A DNA stretch of 36,028 bases from an uncultured Burkholderiales bacterium (GTDB taxonomy: Bacteria > Pseudomonadota > Gammaproteobacteria > Burkholderiales > Burkholderiaceae_C). Location of the stretch: assembly GCA_903832625.1 (NCBI GenBank), contig CAILCI010000041.1, positions 1 through 36,028 of the forward strand. The letters are read 5' to 3'. The notes under the pieces are model-generated. The model was not told where the DNA came from and made no database searches. It saw only the letters and a program-made list of their open reading frames with translations. Positions 1 to 8,648 of this stretch are shown piece by piece. Made by a program: the position numbers and the translations under genes. Numbering within the stretch: position 1 is the stretch's first letter; every line of letters begins with the position of its first letter.

Positions 1-1434
1 ATCGGTGGTGCCAAAAAACAAACTGCCCTGCAACTCAAACACCACAGTGTGTCCGCCCATATCTTGCAACAGTCTGCGCTCTTGCTGGCCGCGTGCGCGC
101 GTAGAAAACAATTGGTTGCCATACATCTTGCGTCGAATCGTATCAGTATGAATTTGTTCATTCATGAACAACACCACCGACAGGGCTACACCAAAGCCAG
201 AGGCCGCAATCAAACTCACCGTATTGGCCACCACGGCCACTGACGCAATGATGGCGAAATCAAGCACGGTGTCTTTGGACTTTAAAAAACGCACGGAATG
301 CCAATCAACCATTCTGATGCCCACCACCACCAACAAGGCCGCCAAGGCTGCAACAGGTACCCAAGCTATCACAGGGGTGAGCAACACAATAGCAAGCAAA
401 GACCACGCCCCCTGAAACACGCCTGACCAATGCGTTGTCCCACCACTTGCCTTGTTGACCAAAGTGGCACCCATCGTGCCAGCGCCAGGAATACCGCCGA
501 TCAAAGCTGACGACAAATTGCCCAAACCCTGTCCAATGAGTTCTTTGTTGGAGTTGTGACGCGATCCTGTGAGCGCATCTAACACCACACAAGTTTTGAG
601 GGTATCAATCGACAGCAATACAGCCAAGGTCAGCGCTGGATAGAGCACTTGCTCAAAGCTTGGCCAGTGCGAGGCCATGAACTGCCCCCAAGAGTCTTGC
701 AACTCTTGCACCATGCCTTGATCGCTGATTTCAAGTGATCCAATGATGAATGGGTTGCCCTGCAAATGCTGCAACTCTGGCCAAGCGGTATAGGCCAATA
801 ACCAATACACCCCAAAGCCCGCCAACAAACCTTGAATGACCGCAGGCACTTGGCGACTGATGCGCGGCCCCAGCACCATCACGGTCGCGGTTGCTGCGCC
901 AATCAACAAGCTTGGAGATTGCCACTGCGTGGGGGAGACCAAGCCAGCGAATAAGCCCATGCCTTTTGGCAAAGCCAGCCATTTGGGCAGTTGACTCAGC
1001 ACGATCACAAAGCCCACGCCACTCAAGTAACCACTGACCACTGGAAAAGGCATGAACTTGATCAACTCGCCAATGCGCAACACGCCCATGCCTATTTGCG
1101 CCAAAGCGCTGCACAAACTCACCAACAACAAGGTCAACAAAATAGAAGGCGCGTCGCTGTTGGCCTGCACCATTTGAATCGTGAGCGCCGACAGCACCGC
1201 AGCCGCTGGGGCGCAGGGGGCGGAAATCAAGCGTTCAGTGCCACCCAAACTTGCCGCGATCAGCCCCAAAGCGGCCACGCCCAACATGCCAGCAAGCGCG
1301 CCCTTGGCGGCGAAGTCAGCGCCTAGCGGCGAAAAAATCGTCACTCCAAACGCGATGGCTGAAGGCAAGGCCACCAACATGGCAGCTAAGCCACCCCAAA
1401 TATCACCGGACCAATGTTTTGTATTGCTGTTCAT
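1..1434 (-). CDS. SulP-family inorganic anion transporter (3' end outside window)
   Basis: Predicted inner-membrane anion (sulfate/bicarbonate-type) permease. The frame is open from ATG at 1434 to the window edge, giving about 478 residues without a stop, so the C-terminus is missing. The N-terminal part is a series of hydrophobic segments beginning MNSNTKHWSGDIWGGLAAML, a typical SulP entry into TM1. The proline- and glycine-rich GTERLISAPCAPAAA stretch (about residues 63-77) and a later SSALIGGIPGAGTMGAT segment match the SulP core. The last visible residues (VVFELQGSLFFGTTD) look like the first strands of a STAS domain. The start lies 4 bases after the plsC stop, so it is probably translated from the same message. 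Substrate cannot be assigned; some relatives carry a further C-terminal nucleotide-binding domain that would lie outside the window. Confidence 0.9.
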   Translation of the reverse strand, partial: MNSNTKHWSGDIWGGLAAMLVALPSAIAFGVTIFSPLGADFAAKGALAGMLGVAALGLIAASLGGTERLISAPCAPAAAVLSALTIQMVQANSDAPSILLTLLLVSLCSALAQIGMGVLRIGELIKFMPFPVVSGYLSGVGFVIVLSQLPKWLALPKGMGLFAGLVSPTQWQSPSLLIGAATATVMVLGPRISRQVPAVIQGLLAGFGVYWLLAYTAWPELQHLQGNPFIIGSLEISDQGMVQELQDSWGQFMASHWPSFEQVLYPALTLAVLLSIDTLKTCVVLDALTGSRHNSNKELIGQGLGNLSSALIGGIPGAGTMGATLVNKASGGTTHWSGVFQGAWSLLAIVLLTPVIAWVPVAALAALLVVVGIRMVDWHSVRFLKSKDTVLDFAIIASVAVVANTVSLIAASGFGVALSVVLFMNEQIHTDTIRRKMYGNQLFSTRARGQQERRLLQDMGGHTVVFELQGSLFFGTTD

Positions 1435-1438
1435 CAAC

Positions 1439-2164
1439 TCATAGTAGCGCAGCAATGGTGGCATGCAAACTCTGCGCCCACTCGCGCCGTGTTTTGCCGT
1501 TGGCTTTCTCGGGCGTGCCGTAAGTCACGCTCACCAACAAAGGCGGCGCGGTCAAGGTGCGCCAAATCGAACCGACCAAGGTGTCGTCGCCGATGTAGCA
1601 GGGTGCCAAGCTGATCTGACCCGTGGCGGCGTCTAAAAACCGCAAGGCAATGGGCTGAATAGGCACATCGGCGCTGATCGCTGCTTGCAACAAATTGGCA
1701 TGAAACGGCAACAGGCTTTGGCCGTCGCCCGTTGTGCCTTCGGGAAACACCGCCAGCACATCGCCGGCTTTGAGCGCAGCCGCCATTTGGTGCACCACCC
1801 TCATCGCGTCTCGGCTGGATTCGCGGCTGATGTAGAGCGAGCCCACACCAGTGGTCAAGGTGCCAATCAACGGCCAGCCACGAATTTCAGACTTGGCCAC
1901 AAAGCGGCAATGGCTGGCAGCCAGCATGACGTTGATGTCCAACCAAGAAATATGGTTGGCCGCCATGAGCACCGGCCCCTTGGCAGGCTCGCCCTGAATA
2001 CGCACTTCCACGCCAATGAGACGTAAAAAATTGCGCGACCAGTTCTCAATTTCGCGTGCCTGTTGGTGTGCATTGAGTTTGCGAAACTGGGTTTTCAAGC
2101 GCCAGTAACCATTCGCCAGCGCGCCGATCACCCGAAAAATTTTCAGCAGCACGCCAAATTTCAT
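1439..2164 (-). CDS. plsC: 1-acyl-sn-glycerol-3-phosphate acyltransferase (PlsC family)
   Basis: Transfers an acyl chain to lysophosphatidic acid to make phosphatidic acid, the second acylation of membrane phospholipid synthesis, at the inner membrane. The 241-residue protein carries the acyltransferase motif H-x4-D (NHISWLD, H71 and D76) and the second motif FPEGTT (about 140-145), with GSLYISR (about 108-114) between them. I chose the ATG at 2164 (MKFGVLLK) because it lies just after the pyrC' stop and starts at a hydrophobic anchor. An in-frame start 14 codons upstream would lie inside pyrC'. It is sixth in the algH-ruvX-pyrR-pyrB-pyrC'-plsC-sulP series and 8 bases from pyrC'. Burkholderiales often hold several PlsC paralogues, so it need not be the housekeeping copy. 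Confidence 0.88.
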   Translation of the reverse strand: MKFGVLLKIFRVIGALANGYWRLKTQFRKLNAHQQAREIENWSRNFLRLIGVEVRIQGEPAKGPVLMAANHISWLDINVMLAASHCRFVAKSEIRGWPLIGTLTTGVGSLYISRESSRDAMRVVHQMAAALKAGDVLAVFPEGTTGDGQSLLPFHANLLQAAISADVPIQPIALRFLDAATGQISLAPCYIGDDTLVGSIWRTLTAPPLLVSVTYGTPEKANGKTRREWAQSLHATIAALL

Positions 2165-2172
2165 CTTCGGTC

Positions 2173-3483
2173 TCAGGCTTGGTAAGTCAATCGGCCAGAC
2201 ACCCAAGTGGCTTTGACTTGCGCAGGCAAGGCGAAACCGCTCATGTCAAACGCAAACGGTGTGTGCTTGCCTTGGCTGTGGAGTTTTTCAGGCAAGACTT
2301 GCCAATGTGCCTCGGGGTCAAACACCACCACGTCGGCGGACGCGCCCACGGTCAAATGTCCCAAGCCCGATTTGGTCGCCACCTCGCCCAGCAACTTGGC
2401 GGGCTGCGCGGTCAGCACATCCAAGGCACGCATGAGCGGCAGCTTGTGGTCTTGCGCCCACTTGATGGACAAACTCAAGAGCAGCTCCAAACCCGTCGCG
2501 CCCGGCTCGGCCTCGGCAAAGGGCAAGGCTTTTTCGTCGATGACCAATGGCGTGTGGTCTGACACCAGCACATCGATCGTGCCATCGGCCAAGGCCGCAC
2601 GCAGCGCCTCGCGGTCTTTTTGTTGGCGCAACACTGGCGTGACGCGGGCGCGGCTGTCAAAGTAGCCCATGTCGTTGTCGATCAAGTGCAAGGAGTTGAT
2701 GCTCACGTCAGCTGTGACGGGCAAACCCTCTGCCTTGGCCGAACGCACCAATGCCACACCTTCGGCGCTGGAGAGTTTGCACAAATGCACCCGAGCGCGG
2801 GTGGTGCGCATGAGCGCAAAAATCGTGTGCAGCGCAATGGTTTCGGCCGCGACAGGCACGCCGCTCAAGCCCAAGCGTGTGGCCAAAGCACCGCTGGCGG
2901 CCACGCCTTTGCCCAAGTGCATGTCTTGCGGGCGCAGCCACACGGTGTAACCAAATGTCGCTGCGTATTGCAAAGCGCGTTGCAACACTTGCGTGTTTTC
3001 AATCGGCATCTCGGCTTGGCTAAAGCCCACGCAGCCAGCGTGGGTGAGCTCGGCCATTTCGGTGAGCACTTCGCCCTTCAAGCCGCGTGTCAGAGCACCC
3101 AACACATACACGCGCGAACGCTGCAATTTTTGGGCGCGAAACTTGAGCATTTCCACCAAGCCCGATTCGTCCAGCACGGGTTCGGTGTCGGGCGGGCACA
3201 CCAAGCTGGTCACGCCTCCGGCGACCGCCGCTTTGAGTTCGGACTCCAACATGCCTTCGTGTTCATGGCCGGGTTCGCGCAGGCGCACCTGCAAGTCGAT
3301 CAAGCCGGGCGCGACCACGCAGTGTTTGGCATCAAACACAAGGTCGGCTTTGAAGCCTGAGGGCAAGGCCTCGCCCGCTTTGACAATTGCTGCAATATGA
3401 CCATTGGCAATGGCCACGTCGGCCAAGGCATCCAAGCCAGAAGCGGGGTCCATCACCCGGCCATTTTGAATCAAGGTATTCAT
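2173..3483 (-). CDS. pyrX: Dihydroorotase-like protein, predicted non-catalytic (PyrC'/PyrX type)
   Basis: A 436-residue member of the type I dihydroorotase/amidohydrolase family encoded directly after pyrB. The fold landmarks are present ([17 protein letters not shown] near 61-77, SDHTPL near 308-313), but the zinc-binding HxH that should follow the Asp is QVR (residues 65-67). The usual His of the VH.CHLS strand is a Lys (VHLCKLSS, K236), and the TPHHL-type His pair is replaced (VSINSLHL). In Pseudomonas and relatives such inactive PyrC' chains form a dodecamer with aspartate transcarbamoylase and are needed for its activity. I infer the same role here; a catalytic PyrC would then be encoded elsewhere. 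The start ATG overlaps the pyrB stop (ATGA), indicating coupled translation. Annotation pipelines usually label it dihydroorotase. Confidence 0.88.
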   Translation of the reverse strand: MNTLIQNGRVMDPASGLDALADVAIANGHIAAIVKAGEALPSGFKADLVFDAKHCVVAPGLIDLQVRLREPGHEHEGMLESELKAAVAGGVTSLVCPPDTEPVLDESGLVEMLKFRAQKLQRSRVYVLGALTRGLKGEVLTEMAELTHAGCVGFSQAEMPIENTQVLQRALQYAATFGYTVWLRPQDMHLGKGVAASGALATRLGLSGVPVAAETIALHTIFALMRTTRARVHLCKLSSAEGVALVRSAKAEGLPVTADVSINSLHLIDNDMGYFDSRARVTPVLRQQKDREALRAALADGTIDVLVSDHTPLVIDEKALPFAEAEPGATGLELLLSLSIKWAQDHKLPLMRALDVLTAQPAKLLGEVATKSGLGHLTVGASADVVVFDPEAHWQVLPEKLHSQGKHTPFAFDMSGFALPAQVKATWVSGRLTYQA

Positions 3484-4442
3484 GCTTCGTTCCCTGCCAC
3501 GATGGACATCACCGCCATGCGAACCGCAATGCCAAAGGTGACTTGCGACAAGATCACACTCTGCGGACCATCGACCACTGCAGAATCAATTTCCACGCCT
3601 CGGTTGATCGGCCCGGGGTGCATGACGATGGCGTCTGGCTTGGCCCAAGCCAGTTTCTCGGGTGTCAAGCCAAAGGATTTGAAATACTCTTGGCTCGACG
3701 GCAGCAACGCGCCACTCATGCGTTCGTTTTGCAAACGCAGCATGATGACCACATCGCAGCCCTTGATGCCTTCTTCCAGCGTGTTGAACACCTTCACGCC
3801 CATGGCCGACAAATCGCTCGGTACCAAGGTTTTGGGTCCGACCACCCGCACCTCGGCGCAGCCCAAGCTGGTCAAGGCGTGAATGTCGGAACGCGCCACA
3901 CGCGAATGCAGCACATCGCCGACGATGGCGACTGTCAAGTTGCTGAAGTCTTTTTTGTAATGCCGGATGGTGTACATATCCAGCAAACCCTGCGTGGGGT
4001 GAGCATGGCGACCGTCGCCCGCGTTGACCACATGCACATGCGGTGCCACATGTTCGGCAATCAAATACGGCGCGCCCGATTCGCTGTGGCGCACCACAAA
4101 TATATCGGCTGCCATCGCGCTCAGGTTGGCAATGGTGTCTAACAACGACTCACCTTTGCTGGCCGAGGAGCGGGCAATGTCCAAATTGAACACGTCTGCC
4201 GACAAGCGTTTGGCCGCGATTTCAAAGGTGGTGCGGGTGCGGGTGCTGTTTTCAAAAAACAAATTGAACACGCTTTTGCCGCGCAGCAAAGGCACTTTTT
4301 TGACTTCGCGGTCATTCACCGACACAAAATTGGCCGCTGTGTCCAAGATGTGGGTGAGGATGTCACGCGACAAACCCTCGGTCGAGAGCAAATGGATCAG
4401 CTCACCGTGTTTGTTGAGTTGGGGATTGCGTTTGTAGAGCAT
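3480..4442 (-). CDS. pyrB: Aspartate carbamoyltransferase catalytic chain
   Basis: Condenses carbamoyl phosphate with L-aspartate to N-carbamoyl-aspartate, the committed step of de novo UMP synthesis in the cytoplasm. The 320-residue chain has the carbamoyl-phosphate motif [13 protein letters not shown], the KGESLLDT loop, HPTQGLLD in the middle, and [12 protein letters not shown] near the C-terminus. I chose ATG at 4442 (MLYKRNPQ); the upstream frame is low-complexity shadow of pyrR. The start is 7 bases after the pyrR stop, and the stop overlaps the pyrC' start (ATGA). No regulatory chain (pyrI) is visible; the partner is expected to be the neighbouring PyrC'. Confidence 0.96.
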   Translation of the reverse strand: MLYKRNPQLNKHGELIHLLSTEGLSRDILTHILDTAANFVSVNDREVKKVPLLRGKSVFNLFFENSTRTRTTFEIAAKRLSADVFNLDIARSSASKGESLLDTIANLSAMAADIFVVRHSESGAPYLIAEHVAPHVHVVNAGDGRHAHPTQGLLDMYTIRHYKKDFSNLTVAIVGDVLHSRVARSDIHALTSLGCAEVRVVGPKTLVPSDLSAMGVKVFNTLEEGIKGCDVVIMLRLQNERMSGALLPSSQEYFKSFGLTPEKLAWAKPDAIVMHPGPINRGVEIDSAVVDGPQSVILSQVTFGIAVRMAVMSIVAGNEA

Positions 4443-4449
4443 GTGAGCT

Positions 4450-4950
4450 TTAGCCCTTGACAGAAAAATTGAACACGCCGTTGTCATTGCGCGCCAGCGA
4501 CAACGACTGCTCGGGCGGCAAGGCCACACGCGCTGCGGCGAAGTCAGCCTGAATCGGCAACTCGCGCCCGCCTCGATCAACCAACACCGCCAGTTTGACG
4601 CTGGCGGGTCGGCCATAGTCAAACAACTCGTTGAGCACCGCACGAAGGGTGCGCCCGGTGTAGAGCACGTCGTCGAGCACGATCAAGTGTGCGCCGTTGA
4701 TCTCAAACGGCAGCTTGGTTTGGCCACCGTCGGACAAGCCACGTTGCGCAAAATCGTCGCGGTGCATGGCCGAGCTGATCGCGCCGGATTCGCCGCTGAG
4801 TTGCAAATCGGCCTGCAAACGCTCGGCCAGCCACGCACCACCCGACGTGATGCCCACCAAACGTGTGGTGGGCGTGAGCAGGGAGCGCACGCCTTTGAGC
4901 AGTTCGCCGTAGAGGCTTTCTGCGTCCAACAACAAATTGCCTTGACTCAT
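4450..4950 (-). CDS. pyrR: PyrR-type bifunctional regulator / uracil phosphoribosyltransferase
   Basis: A type I phosphoribosyltransferase-fold protein of 167 residues with the PRPP-binding motif [11 protein letters not shown] (about residues 91-101) and the [10 protein letters not shown] loop. In Firmicutes PyrR binds pyr mRNA leaders in response to UMP and PRPP and has weak uracil phosphoribosyltransferase activity. In beta- and gammaproteobacteria it sits, as here, directly ahead of pyrB-pyrC'. The ATG at 4950 overlaps the ruvX stop (ATGA), so translation is probably coupled; an upstream in-frame start would lie inside ruvX. Only 7 bases separate it from pyrB, leaving no room for a local PyrR attenuator. 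Its regulatory target is therefore not evident from this window. Confidence 0.93.
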   Translation of the reverse strand: MSQGNLLLDAESLYGELLKGVRSLLTPTTRLVGITSGGAWLAERLQADLQLSGESGAISSAMHRDDFAQRGLSDGGQTKLPFEINGAHLIVLDDVLYTGRTLRAVLNELFDYGRPASVKLAVLVDRGGRELPIQADFAAARVALPPEQSLSLARNDNGVFNFSVKG

Positions 4951-5366
4951 AAATATTCCCTGAAAAATTGTTCGAGGATGATGCACGCCGAAGCCGCGTC
5001 GGCATCTTTGGCGCCTTGGCTGAGTGCCTCAGTGGTGCTGTAGCGCTCATCCACTTCAAACACGGGCAAGTTAAAGCGCCCTTTGAGTTGACGTGCAAAC
5101 TTGCGCGCGCGCAGCGTGTTCTCGTGTTCTGCACCATCGGGATGAAACGGCACGCCCACCACCAGCGCTTGGGGCTGCCATTCGTCGATGCGTTGTTTGA
5201 TTTGAACCCACCGTGCATCGCCCTCGGCATGGACCGTGGCTTGCGGCTGGGCGCTGGCCAAGAGGCGGCTGCCAAAGGCAACGCCCGTGCGTTTGAGGCC
5301 ATAGTCAAACGCCATGAAAGACGCCAGGCCTGCTGGCAGCGGCAGCTTGAGGGCTTCGCCGCTCAT
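4947..5366 (-). CDS. ruvX: YqgF/RuvX family RNase H-fold nuclease (putative Holliday junction resolvase)
   Basis: A 139-residue YqgF-family protein with an RNase H-like fold. Family members act as Holliday junction resolvase or, in E. coli, in 16S/23S rRNA 5'-end maturation. Visible motifs are the first-strand Asp in FDYGLKRTGVAFG (D21), VVGVPFHPDG in the middle, VFEVDERYST, and a C-terminal DADAASACIILEQFF helix with the last acidic residues. I chose the ATG at 5366, which overlaps the algH stop (ATGA); its stop in turn overlaps the pyrR start. algH-ruvX pairing is widespread in proteobacteria. Confidence 0.93.
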   Translation of the reverse strand: MSGEALKLPLPAGLASFMAFDYGLKRTGVAFGSRLLASAQPQATVHAEGDARWVQIKQRIDEWQPQALVVGVPFHPDGAEHENTLRARKFARQLKGRFNLPVFEVDERYSTTEALSQGAKDADAASACIILEQFFREYL

Positions 5367-5962
5367 GCGTGACCCGCCTCGGACGACAGCATCCAAGACT
5401 GCAAACCCAGCAAGGACATGGCGCGTTCGTAGCGCTGCTCCACCGGCGTATCAAAAATCACTGCGGTGTCTGCGCTCACGGTGAGCCAACTGTTTTCCGA
5501 CAACTCCGACTCCAGTTGGCCTTCGCCCCACGCCGAATAACCCAGCGAAATCAAGACTCGTTTGGGGCCTGCGCCTGTGGCAATGGCTTCGAGCACGTCT
5601 TTGGAGGTGGTCATCTCCAAGCCGCCGGGAATGGTCATGGTAGAGGCGTAAATCGATTCTTGTTCGGATGCGCCCTCGGTGGTGAAGGCCTCGTGCAGCA
5701 CAAAACCGCGCTCCGTGTGAACGGGGCCGCCTTTGAAGACGGGCGTGGCCTGCAAATCGTCGCGTTTGAGCGTGAGATCGACTTTGTCAAACAAACCGCT
5801 CATGCTCAAGTCGCTGGGTTTGTTGATGATCAGCCCCAACGCGCCGCGCTGGCTGTGCTCGCACACATAGACCACGCTTTTGGAAAAATTAACATCCTCC
5901 AAACTGGGCATGGCAATCAAAAAGTGATGCGTCAAGTTGGTGAAGGCAGAATCAGCGGTCAT
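5363..5962 (-). CDS. algH: YqgE/AlgH family protein (DUF179)
   Basis: A 199-residue cytoplasmic protein of the conserved YqgE/AlgH family, which has no firmly established biochemical function. The family pattern is clear: HHFLIAMPSLEDVNFSKSVVYVCEH near the N-terminus, GALGLIINKPS, FKGGPVHTERGFVLH, and VLISLGYSAWGEGQLE-SELSENSWL in the second half. It is the first gene of the minus-strand pyr operon. Only 21 bases separate its start from the divergent phr start, so its promoter must reach into the phr coding region or vice versa. Confidence 0.94.
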   Translation of the reverse strand: MTADSAFTNLTHHFLIAMPSLEDVNFSKSVVYVCEHSQRGALGLIINKPSDLSMSGLFDKVDLTLKRDDLQATPVFKGGPVHTERGFVLHEAFTTEGASEQESIYASTMTIPGGLEMTTSKDVLEAIATGAGPKRVLISLGYSAWGEGQLESELSENSWLTVSADTAVIFDTPVEQRYERAMSLLGLQSWMLSSEAGHA

Positions 5963-5983
5963 CCGACAATTTTAAGGGCGAAC

Positions 5984-7468
5984 ATGAGCAAGACTTTGAA
6001 CCCCGTGGAACGCGTCGCCAGCGGGCTGATGTGGTTTCGTCGCGATTTGCGTGCACACGACAACGCGGCGCTGTTTCAGGCCTTAAAGCGCTGCCACGCG
6101 CTGCACTGCGTGTTCGTCTTCGACAAGGCGATTTTGGACACCTTGCCGCGCCAAGACCGCCGCGTCGAGTTCATCCGCGAATCTTTGGTCGCACTAGACA
6201 CGGAATTGCGCAGCATGGCCGGACAGCCCGAAGCTGGGCTGATCGTGCGCCATGCGTGGAGCTTGGACGAGATTCCCCGCCTAGCGCATGCGCTTCACGT
6301 GCAAGAAGTCTTTGCCAACCACGACGACGAGCCTGCCGCCTTGGAGCGCGACGCCAAAGTGCGAGGCAAATTGGCCGACTTGGGCATTGGTTTTCAGACC
6401 TACAAAGACCAAGTCATTTTTGAGCGCCACGAGGTGTTGAACCTCTCCGGTAAGCCCTATGGCGTGTTCACGCCCTACAAAAACGCTTGGCTGAAAAAAG
6501 TTGACGACTTTTATCTACGCGCCTACCCCGTGGGCAAATACGTCAAATCGCTTGTCCAGCGCCCACTGCCTTATCGCCAAGCCGTCCCGAGCCTGCAAGA
6601 GCTGGGCTTTGAGAGCACCAATTTGAGTGCCTTGCACATCCCCACAGGCAGCGCCGGCGGCAATGCCTTGTTTGAAGACTTCTTTGAGCGCATGGATGCT
6701 TACCAAGACACGCGCGACTTTCCGGCCATCAAAGGACCGAGTTATTTGAGCGTGCATTTGCGCTTTGGCACCGTCTCGATTCGGCAACTGGCCGCCACCG
6801 CCCACGCCCGCATGTTGGCAGGCTCGCAAGGCGCACAAGTTTGGCTCTCAGAGCTGATTTGGCGTGATTTTTATCACCAAATCTTGTTCCACCATCCGCA
6901 AGTCGTCACTGGCGCGTTCAAACCCGAATACAACGCAATTCGCTGGGAAAGCGGCAAACACGCCAAAGAACTGTTTGCCGCTTGGTGCGAGGCGCGCACG
7001 GGTTATCCGTTGGTCGATGCCGCCATGGCGCAACTCAACCAAAGCGGCTACATGCACAACCGATTGCGCATGGTGGTGGCGAGCTTTTTGACCAAAGACT
7101 TAGGACTGGATTGGCGCTGGGGCGAGCAATATTTTGCGCTGCACCTCAACGACTTTGACTTGGCCGCCAACAACGGCGGCTGGCAATGGGCGAGCTCCAG
7201 CGGTTGCGACGCGCAGCCCTACTTTCGCATCTTCAACCCCATCAGCCAAAGCGAAAAATTCGATGCCCACGGCAAATTCATCCGCCGCTACTTGCCCGTG
7301 CTGGCCAAACTGCCCGACAAGTTGATACACGCGCCTTGGCTGGCGTCGCCCTTGGAGCTGCAGGCCGCGGGCATTAGCTTGGGCAAAGACTATCCGCACC
7401 CCGTGGTGGACCACGCCGAGGCACGCGCTAAGACTTTGGAGCGCTATGCGGTGGTCAAAAAGGCTTAA
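5984..7468 (+). CDS. phr: Deoxyribodipyrimidine photolyase (class I CPD photolyase)
   Basis: Repairs UV-induced cyclobutane pyrimidine dimers using light and FADH-. The 494-residue protein has the N-terminal antenna-binding domain (LMWFRRDLRAHDNAAL, about residues 15-30). The C-terminal FAD domain shows TGYPLVDAAMAQLNQSGYMHNR, WGEQYFALHLNDFDLAANNG and the GWQWASSSGCDAQPYFRIFN block (about 380-420), close to the E. coli class I enzyme. I chose ATG at 5984 because the frame upstream is antisense to algH. It converges with the rubredoxin gene, which ends 12 bases after it on the other strand. The ATG is preceded by TAAGGGCG, a modest ribosome-binding site. Confidence 0.96.
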   Translation: MSKTLNPVERVASGLMWFRRDLRAHDNAALFQALKRCHALHCVFVFDKAILDTLPRQDRRVEFIRESLVALDTELRSMAGQPEAGLIVRHAWSLDEIPRLAHALHVQEVFANHDDEPAALERDAKVRGKLADLGIGFQTYKDQVIFERHEVLNLSGKPYGVFTPYKNAWLKKVDDFYLRAYPVGKYVKSLVQRPLPYRQAVPSLQELGFESTNLSALHIPTGSAGGNALFEDFFERMDAYQDTRDFPAIKGPSYLSVHLRFGTVSIRQLAATAHARMLAGSQGAQVWLSELIWRDFYHQILFHHPQVVTGAFKPEYNAIRWESGKHAKELFAAWCEARTGYPLVDAAMAQLNQSGYMHNRLRMVVASFLTKDLGLDWRWGEQYFALHLNDFDLAANNGGWQWASSSGCDAQPYFRIFNPISQSEKFDAHGKFIRRYLPVLAKLPDKLIHAPWLASPLELQAAGISLGKDYPHPVVDHAEARAKTLERYAVVKKA

Positions 7469-7480
7469 AAATAATCCTGC

Positions 7481-7648
7481 TTAAATTTGCACCATCTCAA
7501 AATCTTCTTTGCGGGCGGCGCATTCTGGGCAGGTCCAGTTCATGGGGACTTGATCCCACGGCGTGCCGGGGGCAATGCCGTGCTCGGGGTCGCCGGCCTC
7601 TTCGTCGTAAATCCAGCCACAAATCAGGCACATCCAAGTTTTAGACAC
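7481..7648 (-). CDS. Rubredoxin (GTG start)
   Basis: A 55-residue one-iron electron-transfer protein with both knuckles: C7-L-I-C10-G and C40-P-E-C43. Between them lie the typical YDEEAGDPEHGIAPGTPW segment and a conserved Trp before the second knuckle. The only suitable start in frame is GTG at 7648, preceded by AAAGAGAAG, a good ribosome-binding site; an internal ATG at residue 6 would remove the residues just before the first Cys. It is divergent from thiD, 53 bases apart, and a TACAAT -10-like hexamer for this strand lies at 7685-7690. A rubredoxin beside thiD-hemL is a recurring Burkholderiales arrangement. Its redox partner is not apparent; alkane hydroxylase or oxygen-detoxifying enzymes are known rubredoxin partners elsewhere. 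Confidence 0.93.
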   Translation of the reverse strand: MSKTWMCLICGWIYDEEAGDPEHGIAPGTPWDQVPMNWTCPECAARKEDFEMVQI

Positions 7649-7701
7649 AATGCTTCTCTTTCGTCAACGCATAGAATGAAATCCATTGTATAGACCCACT
7701 T

Positions 7702-8640
7702 ATGGCGCAAGAAACCCCTCCCCAGCCCCCCGAATTGCTGATCAACCCTGAAGGTGACGCGCCCCCGTGTGTGCTCATCTTCAATGCCAACGACCCCAGC
7801 GGCGCGGGCGGCATCACCGCCGATGCACTGACTTGCGCCAGCGTGGGCGCGCATGCTTTGAGCGTGGTCACAGGGACCTATTTGCGCGACACCGCCGAGA
7901 TTTTTGACCACATCGCCTTCGACGAAGACGCCGTGGCCGAACAAGCCCGCACGATTTTGGAAGACATCAGCGTGCAAATCATCAAGGTCGGCTTTTGTGG
8001 CAACCCCGAGAATTTGAGCACCATCGCCGAAATCAGCACCGACTATGCCGATGTGCCGGTGGTCGCTTACATGCCCAATTTGTCGTGGTGGGATCATGAG
8101 CACATCGAGAGCTATTTGGATGCGTTTCAAGAACTCATCTTGCCGCAAACCACTTTGTTGATTGGCAACCACAGCACCTTGTGGCGCTGGCTCCTGCCCG
8201 ACTGGAGCCACGAGAAAAACCCCGGCCCGCGTGACATCGCCAAAGCCGCTGCCGATTTGGGCGTGCCTTATGTGCTGGTCACAGGCATCCACTTGCCTGA
8301 TCAACACACCGAAAACGTCTTGGCCACAGCACACACCGTCATGGTGAGCGAAAAGTTTGAGCGCTTTGACGCCATTTTCAGCGGCGCAGGCGACACACTG
8401 AGCGCCGCGGTGACAGCCATTTTGTCGTCTGGCACAGACCTCGAATCGGCCACGCACGAAGCCTTGGGCTACCTCGACCAAAGCCTCAACAACGGCTTTC
8501 GCCCCGGCATGGGACACGTCTTGCCCGACCGCTTGTTTTGGGCCGAAGCCGACGACGAGGAAGCAGACGAAGACGGCGAAGACCACAGCCTCGCCACCGC
8601 AGAAGATTTTTCTCTCCCTGAACACAAAACCCGACACTAG
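7702..8640 (+). CDS. thiD: Hydroxymethylpyrimidine/phosphomethylpyrimidine kinase (ThiD-like)
   Basis: Ribokinase-fold kinase expected to phosphorylate HMP and HMP-P for thiamine pyrophosphate synthesis. The 312-residue protein shows the substrate motif [20 protein letters not shown] (about residues 28-47) and the anion-hole/catalytic motif [11 protein letters not shown] (about 230-240). It departs from E. coli ThiD: about 20 extra Pro-rich residues precede the first strand, and the C-terminus is strongly acidic ([16 protein letters not shown]). The middle contains unusual Trp-rich segments such as LSWWDHEH. Such divergent ThiD-like proteins are common next to hemL in Burkholderiales. The exact substrate is therefore less certain than the fold. 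It is 8 bases upstream of hemL. Confidence 0.82.
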   Translation: MAQETPPQPPELLINPEGDAPPCVLIFNANDPSGAGGITADALTCASVGAHALSVVTGTYLRDTAEIFDHIAFDEDAVAEQARTILEDISVQIIKVGFCGNPENLSTIAEISTDYADVPVVAYMPNLSWWDHEHIESYLDAFQELILPQTTLLIGNHSTLWRWLLPDWSHEKNPGPRDIAKAAADLGVPYVLVTGIHLPDQHTENVLATAHTVMVSEKFERFDAIFSGAGDTLSAAVTAILSSGTDLESATHEALGYLDQSLNNGFRPGMGHVLPDRLFWAEADDEEADEDGEDHSLATAEDFSLPEHKTRH

Positions 8641-8648
8641 AGCACATC

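Noticed and set aside
305-1114. Short minus-strand frames suggesting a broken SulP gene
   Set aside because: The correct frame from ATG at 1434 was checked at several points (960, 840, 600, 300, 60) and stays open to the window edge, so the gene is only truncated by the window.
2620-3360. Plus-strand frame of 246 codons inside the pyrC' region
   Set aside because: It is opposite a well-supported gene, is rich in His/Gln, and has no domain; judged an antisense shadow.
4443-4449. PyrR-binding attenuator ahead of pyrB
   Set aside because: The gap is only 7 bases and contains no hairpin or U-tract.
5369-5983. Long in-frame extension upstream of phr
   Set aside because: It lies antisense to algH and has no photolyase similarity; the family N-terminus begins at 5984.
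7624-8637. Long minus-strand frame opposite thiD
   Set aside because: Its translation has no recognisable domain and the plus-strand thiD motifs are clear. The real minus-strand gene here is the short rubredoxin in another frame.
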